Origin: Ischnura elegans
Lineage: Eukaryota; Arthropoda; Insecta; Odonata; Coenagrionidae
Direction of reading: 5' to 3'
Assembly (NCBI RefSeq): GCF_921293095.1
Contig: NC_060256.1
Location: 87,327,851-87,391,850, forward strand
Length of the DNA stretch: 64,000 bases
Within the stretch, counting starts at the first letter, position 1. Each line of letters starts with the position of its first letter. A program made the translations under genes and the position numbers. The notes under the pieces were generated by a model that searched no databases, was not told where the DNA came from, and was given only the letters and a program-made list of their open reading frames with translations. Below, piece after piece: positions 25,701 through 37,700 of this stretch.

Positions 25701-28700
25701 AGACACCCAGTAATTATGACTAGATCCTTAATGTAAGACATTGGAGTGCATACTAATTAATTAATAGCTATATAATTCACTAGGCATACGTACTTTGCAT
25801 GGAGAGCAATCCAACATAAGTATTAAGTTTAGCAAAGAGTGTAGTAAAGGTTGAGAGCTGCTCTCTTATTTCCATATTCTTCATTTTTAGACTATCTTCA
25901 CAAGCATAGTTCTTACAATCTTCTTCTATGCTTTAATTTGGAAAAAACGAAATAAAAATTAATGACAGCACACTTAAAAAAATAAGACTTCTTCACACTA
26001 TGAAAGGATGAAGCCAGAGTCACACGATCAAATTTTCCATCCCTCCGAGTGATAGGTGACAGGTTTTCAGGGACCAAAAGATAGATCGCTCGACCTATCA
26101 TTTTCTGAAGCACACATTATTCCCACCATCCCTTTTTCCGTCACTTTCCACACTTACAAAAGGGTAGTTTCCTTCATCAAAGAAAACAAAAGACATTGAT
26201 TGCGATTCATTACCCACCATTAGTGTATTCATAATATACAAATTATTTGGTTCTAGAAATACCGGTTTAGACGAATGGCAATGGTAAATTTTATCCTTAT
26301 TTGAAAAAGGCCAGATAAGCGCCCATGTGATGCCACTCCACGTGATGTCACAGGGACCTAGTTTCTACACGAGAGGATAGGAGTATTACATCGTCTGAGA
26401 TTACCAATGCATGCAAGAGTCACAGAGTTCAGGGAAACATCTCTTATTAATCACTTATTAAAATTGTCTAAGGTCGGAAAGTTTCCTTCGTTTAATAAGG
26501 TAGTAATAATCCTTATTTAAGCCAAGCGCTACCTGCTAGCAGGATGCTCGGCTACCTGCTGGCAGCCTGCGTCGTATCAGCACTCAAAGCCTCGCCCCAA
26601 GGTCACCTCACTTGCGGCAGCGGGAACCAGAGCGACGTCATACGGAGTTTTCCCAGCATTCATGCTTAGCCGTCGCGTTTTCGCGCGCTTGAAAATTTTC
26701 ACTTTTCATTTAATCGCGAAAAATAGATATCGTCATTTAAAAATCTAAAAGCGTGAAATACGTACTCCAGGAAAACCCAAGAAATATGTACTCCAGGAAA
26801 CTACCCCATTGATCACTTTGAGTCATCGAATATCGAAAAGTGAAAAAAGCTCATAATTCGAGGTATTTGGTGATTTGACTATTCCATCGTCCCATTCCTA
26901 ATTCTAACTTAAACCAACCTGCATCCCATTTGCAGTTTAAATTTATTCATGCAATATGTGATTCTAGTTTATTAAACACTGGCACAAGTTCCAGGAGTTC
27001 CAAAATAAACTTTAAATTACCAAATCAATAACTACCGTATATGTCTGAATATAGTCCCCCCTTTTTTTCCAAAAATGCCCATGGCAAAAGTAAAGGGGGG
27101 GACTATATTCAAATGCATTTTTTAACTTTTCCCGAAACTGAAGCCTCAAAATTAGGGGGAGGGACTATATTCGAAGGAATACGGTAATTAACAACTGACA
27201 ACCATAGAGCCTTTCCACTCAAAGCAAGGAGAAAGCATTTATGATGATTTAGATATCATATCATAATTAAATATGAACATAGAACAACTGCATACATTTA
27301 TTTCAAATTGAAACATTAAAAAATCCATTCCCATCTATACAAGATTCTAAATAACATTTCTCACAAAAATCTGAAGTAAAATTTGAATGCATTGTGTTAC
27401 CTTAACTTGTGATAAGGCAGCAATTTCTGCAGGTACGTAACGTAAGAGGATAATGCTCGGCTAAACTTTTGAATTGACGGGACCGTCTCAAGGGTTACAA
27501 TGATGTCACTTTCAAGACCCTCCTGGAAATCTCTGTACCCTTGCTCCAGTGCCCTGAGGTATCTGGCATTGTCTTTCAGAAGAGTTGAAAACTGGAAGAT
27601 AACTTACCATTAGTCAATTGAAATATGTGGACATAGCAAACAGGATTTAAGCATACTGTTGCTGTATACATCATGCTACACTATCTTCCATCTTTGCCAC
27701 GAAAAATACAAGTAGTATAGACAACAACAACAAGACATCCATATTAATAGTGAGAATTATCACTCTCAAAAAATAGTCTCTACCATATCATTCCACAAAT
27801 CTATGAGCTACCCAATCATCTTAAAACTATGGAGAAAGCAAGTTCTTTCAGAACAGAAGTAGTAGCCCAACTCATTAACAACCCACTTTAATCCCTACCC
27901 GAGCACTTAAAGACTTAAAAAAAAACTCCTTTAAGTGATCATCTCAAATGACAAATTTGTACATGTAGTTGTAGTTTGACAAACTTACGTATATTTGGCT
28001 GTCCTAGACCAAACCTATGACCATTATGCAAAGTTTGTAAGAGCTTTGTCATTATTCTTCCAATTTTAATTAACCACTCTTTACCTGCCTTGGGTCTACA
28101 TATAGACCCATGGGACCAATGAAGGTTCATTTATTACACTTGATTTTATGTAAAGTGTAAGGGTGTCGCTCGCCGTCTCGTGCCAGCTCGGTTCCGCTCT
28201 TGGGGTAATGGAAGAATCGCAGAGTCACGTTCGAGTGATGGGTCCAGTATCTGAAACTCATAACACGTTGCAACCTCTCGCGTGGGATCCATCCTCGTGC
28301 ATGACTCTGACACCTTACTCCGATTAACAACTTGCAACTGGCTCTCGCGTGGGAATTGCTCTCCGCGTATTCCTCCAACACTTAATGCCGTAACGCGTTG
28401 CAGTATCTTGGCGTGGGAAGGCGTATGATGTGCATGATCATACGGCCTTTTTCCGGCCAATAGGAGGACGCTGAGAGGGTCACGAGACGGACGCGACACG
28501 GGAGGAAGCCTCTTGGAGGGAATAGACTGGGGAGTCTTACGCTGTAGCTCGGAGGGGGAGTTTGTACATGTGCTAGTAACAATTAAACGTGTGGAACCAG
28601 ACTTGTCATCTCATTCTGCCTTCTACAAACCTGGCCCTTCCTATAAGCTTACAAGGAGACTTTGCCTAACTGATGTCAAGAAAGAAGATGAAACCTTTTT

Positions 28701-31700
28701 TATTTGAAAGTAGACACTTAGATAGGAATACAGTCGAAGGGTTTTGTCCAAATACGCCCGGGTTTGAGAGAAAAAAGCATTTAAAAATTGAAAAATATGG
28801 TCATGTTGAATTTAATGTTAAAAATTTCACCCATTGTTTAAAAGCGATTTGGCCGAGTGGTACCGTGCCGCGCTTCTGGTGTGTAAGTTCAGGGTTCGAG
28901 TCTCGATGTCGGTAAATTTTTTCCAGTCTGCCACCTCCTCCATTTTTTGTAATCCGTTCCATGTTCTTCTAATTTGTTCATTTCGGACGTTTTATATTTT
29001 TTTTACTTGACTGCTTTTTGAGAAAAGCCCTAAACTGACATTTATGTAGCTAGCTAACCCTTGCTTCGAATTATTCTTTCCATGCCAAGATTCATCAAAG
29101 CAGGAGTTATAAAACGGAGGTGCTGGCATCGATGTGAAGGGAACTCATTTTCAAAGCAAAATATTTCAAGCATGGATGTGTCCGGAGAGTCTCCCGGGTT
29201 CCTGCTGTATTAGTATTTAGAATAAACAACAATTTTCACTCGTCCTCCAATGCGATCAATTTGGAGTATTCCAAGTGTTAAATGTCGCTCTTGCTCCTCT
29301 GACTGTTTTTGCTCTCCCGTAGTCTATTTTTTCACCTTGGTAACTTAATTTTTTGTGTAGGTATAATAGGATTTTGGAAGGAAAGAAAGAAATTTTGTCC
29401 ACAAAACCTGAATAGTTGAAGGGCTAGACGATTAGAACGAAGTTCTTTCGACACATAGTAACCTGGATAGTAGGTTGAAGTACAGTATATATTTTTCGTT
29501 GGAATTGTGTCTCCATAAAGCCATTTTTGGGCACCCTGCCGACCATTATTCCCTATTCCTCTTGCCCTAACCGATCGATGGGCGAGGTATGCTTTGCTCC
29601 CACAAACTTACTCTCCTCTCATTGTCAGAGTCCTTATTTCCGCGTATTTAGGTGCCTAGAGATTTCAAACAAGCTGTATAAGCTGGGGAACGAATTGTCG
29701 TTACATGTGAATTTTTAATTACCTGGAATATACTACTCGGGCAACTTAAAATTTGTTCATGGCCCGCACCTGTTGAGGTCTATGTCCAAATGATAGTACT
29801 GTTTTTAGTTTGGCTTGTTGGCTCGTCCCTTCCCTTTCCTTTTTTTCGTGGCCTCGCCAGACTCCAATTTTCCTACGCTTCTTTTGCTTTTTCCCGTAGC
29901 ACGATATCATTCGTTTTTCTCTTGCTTTCATTAGATCTTATGCCCACGAGAAATCTCTGTCGCATAAAGGACCATGAATTGGAGGAAATACCTCCATAAC
30001 ATAAGGCACAAATTTATCAAATTGAATAATCTGCAATTGCCACTGCCTTCTCCAATATTTATTTATTGCTTCGCCTCTTTACAGGAGTTCGGGTGATAAT
30101 TGTAATAAAACAAGTAAAGCAAATAATTGAAAAGCACCATGCTTCTCTATAAAACTGCTACCTGAACATTCGCCCTTGTGATTCTTTATATCTTCAAGGA
30201 AACATATTTCCCTTAACTTTTTTCAACAATTCAATTCTCTACTAACTTCGAGGCATACTATGCATACCTCAGCATATCATTGAACGCTGGTTAGGACAAC
30301 TGATGACGCACGATTGAATAGATTTTTATTCCATCCTCACGTGAGGAAATATCTGTTTTCCCTTGAAGGAGTAAGGTGCAGTTCTGGTTTCGTGCAATAA
30401 ACTGCTTTAATTGCCTGTAAAAGTGTGCATCGCACGGTTGCCTTACGGATGTGCACTTCGGTGGTATAGTTTTTACGCTGCATTTTGGTTATCCATCCTC
30501 GTCGATAAATAGTTCATCATAAATGGCACTATTTTTTGTCCCCCACAAACCAATAAGCAATAAAAATGTATTGTTTTTACCGCATGGCCGGAGAACATTT
30601 TTTTTTAATTTTAAATACAACCCATTCGTAAGTTTTCCAGATTTAGAGTGCACAACAGAAACATTTAAAATTCACTCTCCAATTTCTTCGCTCACTTGCG
30701 GACCAAAATCACCTCCAGGTTCTGACAAGCACAATAAAAACTTTAGGAAGCAGCTTTCCTGAGGCTGTGGCATTACTGCCTCAGGAAAAATAGCATTCTG
30801 CAATGAGTGAATTACTTTGATCACGCTCCCAAGAGCAACCTGAACAATATTCTCCCTTTCTCGATCGCATTCTCTATATATCCACTTCTACGGACACCCG
30901 GTCTGATATGTATTAATTACGAAATCTATTACATTTGGAGATGGGGCTTTTTGTTTGCTTCGAAAACGTCATTGCCGATTGCAACATTTCTTCAGCACAC
31001 GCTTGCTCGCCCGCTGATACGTATTTTGTTATTTTACGTTGTACGATTCGGTGTCTCATCTTGAAAGATGCAACCCATGAAGCACTGGCAGAGAATTCAA
31101 ATCCTGGAGATATGTGCTGAAATCACGCTGAAATAGCATATTCTTGTATATTCCGAGTCATCACCGGCTCATTCCTGTTTCTGGCTTCCACAAAGCGATC
31201 GTATACCCATCTGTCGATCATTTCAAGCTTGGCGAGTTTCGTTCCCCTTGATTTTATATCTTTCTCTCGTATGGAACCCGGGAAACTCTCCGGACACATC
31301 CATGTTTAAAATATTTTGCTTTGGAAATGAGTTCCCTTCACATCGATGCCAGCACCTCCGTTTTATAACTCCTGCTTTGATGAATCTTGGCATGGAAAGA
31401 ATAATTCGAAGCAAGGGTTAGCTAGCTACATAAATGTCAGTTTAGGGCTTTTCTCAAAAAGCAGTCAAGTAAAAAAAATATAAAACGTCCGAAATGAACA
31501 AATTAGAAGAACATGGAACGGATTACAAAAAATGGAGGAGGTGGAAGACTGGAAAAAATTTACCGACAACGAGGCTCGAACCCTGAACTTACACACCAGA
31601 AGCGCGGCACGGTACCACTCGGCCAAATCGCTCTTAAACAATGGGTGAAATTTTTAACATTAAATTCAACATGACCATATTTTTCAATTTTTAAATGCTT

Positions 31701-34700
31701 TTTTCTCTCAAACCCGGGCGTATTTGGACAAAACCCTTCGACTGTATTCCTATCTAAGTGTCTACTTTCAAATAAAAAAGGTTTCATCTTCTTTCTTGAC
31801 ATCAGTTAGGCAAAGTCTCCTTGTTAGTGCTTACAAAAGGATATAACTACAGACTTGCAAACATTATAAATTTAACAGAGTATAGTCCAAAATGATTTGA
31901 TGCTCTTCCAGCGAATGTGGGTTAACATTTCTCGAGATTCTCACAGGATTAAATTATCTATTACAGCCAATGTTTCAAGCTCCGACTTGGTGTTCATTCT
32001 TAGGGCTGCTGAATGTCGTTTTATTTGTTTTTAGAACATTTACTTCTATAAACCAACCCAAATGCTTTAGGAGGAGAGTAACATCATACACCAAGATAAT
32101 TATACATGTAGATATAAATTTATCAGCATAGAGAGCATCAAATGTCATTCAGATACCATAAATAAACATATACCTTGGCATTAAGAGGACTAGGGCAGTC
32201 AGAAGTAGCTGCAACACGTTGCTCTGTGTACGTGTGAAAGTCTGACAGCCCAGTTGCTAGATCCCGGACATGGCTGCCAACCTGTGCCACCAGGTGAAGA
32301 CACCAGGCCTGTCGTCGCCTGTCCAGGTGTGGGACGTTAAGTTCATTTAGCTCATTGATCCCTGAACACAGAAAAAATATAACCTCAGGCTACATAATAA
32401 CAATAATATTTTATTGTTCATAATGGCTTTTTTTCCTTTCCCTTGGGCAACAACCTTGTCGCGGTGGAAAGGCTTGCGCGTTCCTATAACCCCTAGCGCT
32501 GCGCTGGTGGGATTAATTGCAATTATTCCCGGTATGGCCACCCATGCCAAATAGGTCGAAGGGTAGGAGCCAGACGAAAGGTAGTCCACGTGATGGTGTC
32601 ACGTGAAAAACACTGTTGGAATGGAAGTGGGAAACCCTACCAATTATCTCTTCCCTGAAAACATGGAGTTAAAAAGCACTCCATGGAAACCTACCTTAAT
32701 CAGAAGAATGCTTAAATAATAATAATAATGGCTTTTTTACACAAACTTGGAACTCTTCAATTATGTATATAAAATATTACTAAGAGTAGCTTGCTATAAA
32801 ATATTTATCAGTTTGATATTTTATTCATAAGATAAAAAACCATGTCTTAGTAAAAAAAATCTTAGATGCTCTTTCAGAGCCATTAAAGTCAGTCATGTTT
32901 TTTTATTACAGGAGGAAGGGCATTATGTACATATTTTACTAGGGCAATTATCTGGGACTTTATGATATATGTGCCTCAAAATGTGGGAATTGAGATAAAT
33001 GTCCTTCATCCTTCTAACGGATTGTGAACGAATGGAATAGGCTTGGTTGTACAACTGCATATGCACAAGTTTTGTTTCACAAATACAACAGTCATATAGA
33101 TGTCATATGTTGTTAATTCCTTATGCAAGGGTTAAGGTGATGCCATAAATGATTCATATTCTTGTGCCCCCACTGTGGTTTTTTTTTTTAACCCTCTACA
33201 TGCACACTACCCTGATACCTGCAGTACCCTCAAAAGGGCTGCCAACTTATGTTATACTACAGCTATCATTATTGAAAGTTTACGGGGCTATACAAAATTT
33301 GGACTAGGATCTACTTTGAAATGGCAAAATATTTGCCAGAACATAACATAAAACACCATTCTTTTATACACAATACAAAATTCATAAAAGAGTTAATCAA
33401 AAATTAATACAGAAGTTTTAAAAATATTGTTAATAGCAAACAACATGAAATGTGGACTGGAGTAAACTTCGATCAAGCACTGATGGTAGAGAAAGTTGTA
33501 ATAGCTATGAACATTACTTTACTTGGCTTAAGTATTAAATAATGCTGCAAATTGAAAAAATATGTAGGCCACGATAAAATATTGTAGAAGACTAAAAAAT
33601 TCAATTAAATACATATTGGAAGCAGAAAAATAAGTACTTCCTTATGTCTAAAACAATGGGACAAATTAAAGATATCATTCATATAAAATTTGAAGAATAA
33701 ATGGAATTTTTGGCACTCACGTCTGTCCACAAAAGGAATATGGTTAGAAATGATGTCATTAGCAGCCTCCAGTTTTTGTTTCAGCCCTTCCTCTGTCTCC
33801 TTAAGCCTTTGTTCCAGCGCATACACCTGAGAACAGGTCTGCTGAACTTCCTTCTCTTTGGCACTCAACCTAGCTTCCATCTTTACCTTATCGGACTGCA
33901 AGCTTTCAATCACAGCCTAAAATGAGAGGAATAAAATTGTAAATGGTTCAAATATTATGGTGAAAAGGGTATCAGAGGGTTTTAAGTACCTGAATAAACT
34001 ATGCCATTGATTTCATCCCACATGTTATCTAGAGATGAGTCAAATTCTTTCTTTTCCAAATAAGAATATCAATCTCAAATTCATGTTAAGCAAAGGATAC
34101 CTATATTTTGTTGTACACAGTTTGTGTGTACATATAGAACATTTGAACTGAATTGAACATTTATTTAAAATGTGAATTTATCCTGTTAACACTCCTAACT
34201 TCAGAATTCATTATTCTCAGTCTATCTTCCTTTACCCCACAGATGAGAAAGAAATTAATAGCATACTGACTAAAATTAGTAGGAAACACTCAGCTGGCTA
34301 TGATAACATTCCTGGAACCATATTGAAAGAAAATGTAAAAATGGCTATATGACTCCACTTATTTACATACATATTTAGTTAATGAGTCACTGTCAATGGG
34401 AATTTTTCCAGAGAAATTAAAGGTAGCCAGGGTTGTTGATTTTCAAGAATGGTGACTCCCAGGACATGAATAATTACAGACCAATTTCTGTTCTATCTGT
34501 ATTTTCAAAGGTTTTTGAACAAGTCATCTTTAACAGAATCTTATCGTTTTTAACTAAATTTGAAATTCTCTCTAAAAAACTATTTGGTTTCATAAAAAAT
34601 AGGTCAACCGAAATTGCCATGGCTAAGTTCATCCATAATGTTATTGGTGAACTTGACAAACACAATTCTGTTACAGGAATCTTCTATGACCTTAAATAAC

Positions 34701-37700
34701 CATTTGATTCTGTGGATCATGAGATCTTACTTTCTAAACTTTGATCTTACTTAATAAGATCTTGCTTTTAAATTGAAAAGCCATTTTAAGTCCAATATGT
34801 ACTATTGAAGAATATTTAAATGATTCCATTAGCAATTATTATAATAAATATTTTGTGAGCACAGGGGTGGATTAATTCAAAACTAATCATGGTACCTTAG
34901 AGGCATGCAATGCCTCTCAATGGCAATGCGTCTGAGGTCTGATAAGGGTAGACAAGTGGATTTTAGACATATATCAATCATTACTAAACACTTTTAAAGC
35001 TGGTGAAATAAAAACTTTCTCTGGATAGTCACCTTTAAAAATTACCATCTTATTAATTTTTCCATAAATTATGAGGAAGGCGGAAGAGGAGGAATGGTCA
35101 TAAATGAGTGGGGGGGTGGGAGTCGGGCTTAATTGCCGAGGAGTGGCCCTAAGGATTCGCTAAGCTGGGTCTGGGACCAGGCCTGAATGCACCCGACAAT
35201 TGCTACCTCATCGGTCACTTCCCTTCCCTTGCGTCTGCCAGAGCCGACGTCCCGTCGTTTGCGTTGAAAAATTCGCCACAGCTATACACGATGTTACGTT
35301 TTCTGCATATGAAAATGCCCGTCGACTCTAACTGACGTCCGGCACGAAAGGGTTAAGTGTGTATGTATAATGTTCCCACACTGTTAAAAGGCTGACTTCA
35401 TTGACCTCGAGTCAAATATGCTAGTGAATGATTTCCCGTAAATACATTGTTAAAATTCAGAGTAAGCATAAAATAAATATATCAGTCACACTGAAATCGC
35501 AATTCTGAACAAACTTAGGGTACACTATAAATCATCAAATTTATCTCTTACCTTGTAACTTTCCTCAGCATCATTGTTGCACTTTTTGAATTTCTGAACT
35601 TCATGTTGGAGCTGTTCTAACTTTTCTGTCATCTCAGAAACCTGAAGTTGATAGGTAATATCTTTCTCATGCATCTTTAAATTAAAAGAAATAGAAAGCC
35701 ATTAGGAATGTTAATATACAATAGAAGAATCTTTTTTTCAAATGACACAATTCTACATCAACAGCTATATACTACCCCGCAAGCCGCCTCATCATGCATG
35801 AGGAGGAGGAGTTAGAACATCAACCATTAACAAATAAAAAGGAAAAACCCATACCAAGTTCCACCAGGCATTTATTAAAGTCCTTTAATTTAGGAGGGAA
35901 AAAAAAATTCCTTTATCTATAAAATATCTTCCTGTTTGCCAAAATATCTCTCTAAATTTATCATTCGGGTCAGACATAGAAATATAGAGGGATTTTAATA
36001 TGATGTTCTCCATGTTGCTATGAAAGATATCTATGAGGGCCATTTTTTAAGTATGGGCAGTTTTTTTTACATAAAATAAACCAAATTTACTTTTTTCAAA
36101 ATCCATTTATTTTCATACTTTCCTCTATTTTTCTACATAGTTCCCTCTTTATTTAGGTCACCTTACCTTAAAACTAAGTTTTAAAACCCCTCTTCAAAGA
36201 AGTTTGCCCCCTGCCCTGATAACCAGAGTTCACGGCCATCTTCCCGTCTTCGTCGTCATTGCAGTGCTTCCCGCAAAGATGATTTTTAAAGTACCGAAAA
36301 AGGTAGAAATCACAAGTTCGGGGCTGTATGGTGGGTGATCCCACTTTCCCCAGCCAAAACAGTCAATCATTTCCTGGGTCTGAGCATCGGAGTAAGGCCT
36401 TGCGTTGTCGTGGAGAAGTAAAGTTCCCTTTGTGAGCATGCCGGGTCTTTTGTTCTCAATGGTGTGTCAGAGCTTGGCAATGGTTTCTGTAGGCTTCTGA
36501 CTTTATCGTCATTTCTTGGGTGATACAGTTCACTGGTGAAGCACTGCACCTGTTCCAAAACACCATTGCCATGACTTTGCATCGCAACAACGTTTGTGAT
36601 CAAACCTTGTTGCGGCCGGCCGGTGCTCAGGCCAACCTGAACGATCATCATCGTCTTGCCATCGTTGAATTCTCGGACTCATTTCCGAACTTAACCTTCG
36701 CTCATTGCATTAGCACCACACATTTCACCAAGCTGACGGTGAATGTCATCAGCCAACATGTTTCTGGCTGAGATATGAAGTGAAGCACTTTGCACTTTCC
36801 ACATAAAACTTTATTAAACTACCGTCGACATGTTTCGCTTGATAATGCTGCAGTGCAGCAAAACATGTCGACTGTAGTTTAATAAATTTTAATGTGGAAA
36901 GTTCAAAGTGTTTCACTTCATATCTCATAATGGATCTCCACAAAGTATCTGCCTCATCCATCCAATTCATGTTTCTGGCTGTCAAAAATCGCATCACTGA
37001 CCGAATCTCACACGCAGCGGACAATTTAACAATCTTAAACATTTTAAAGATCCACATTAAAGTGTACAGGTTTGACACAGAACTGCAAGTGACATGCGGT
37101 TGTACGCAACGAATGATGGGAGGCGGCACGCACACTCGTTACAAACGGCACGTGAACTACTACAGTGTACGGCACAAAGGCCCTCACTTAAAAAAACAGC
37201 CCTCGTATTCTTAATTGCTCAATTAATCTAATGAGGAGGCGTTGGGAGGGTGATGTTGGGGATATAAATTCAGATGGTATTTTCTGAAAGTGTACAGAAA
37301 ATGTAGAAAAAGTGTCATGGCTTTCTTCCTGATAGGCCTGGGTTCGAGAGATAAACACATGCAAAGATCTGGCATGGTATCAGTCCCCACAAGTAAGCAC
37401 TTTCCTCCAACCACCAGCATAACCAAGTGTGTTGAGCTGTGGATTTTCATTTCATTGCATGGCTGGCGTGGTAACTATGGGATCAATTATTTATAAGTGG
37501 AACTTTTACTATTTTCCAACACTGTACCTACGATTGATACTTTGAAGTTGAAATTAATTCTGAATCATATGCCTTGATGGAGATTAATGAAAAAAAGCTA
37601 ATCGTACATTTTTTTGGGAGGAGATTTCCCATTTCTCCAAATATGTAAAAAATAACTGAAAATAACAATTTAACTTGCACACAACACATGCACCCAATGA

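Larger units (their letters stand above)
28651..31824. mobile_element. 3.2-kb element with 552-bp terminal inverted repeats
   Basis: The left arm 28651-29202 and right arm 31273-31824 are inverted copies of equal length, beginning ACAAGGAGACTTTGCC. They differ at only a few positions, so the insertion is fairly recent or the arms are kept alike by gene conversion. The outermost bases are uncertain because GCTTACAA occurs at both edges. The interior (29203-31272) has frames of 60-85 codons and no recognisable transposase, so it looks non-autonomous. In PPP1R21 intron 7. Confidence 0.88.

Noticed and set aside
28146-28499. 117-codon minus-strand ORF in the GC-rich island as a gene
   Set aside because: It overlaps another frame, no family resemblance, and GC-rich DNA lacks stop codons by chance.
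28844-28912. Functional tRNA gene
   Set aside because: Boxes are present but the acceptor and T stems pair poorly, and it is part of a repeated arm.
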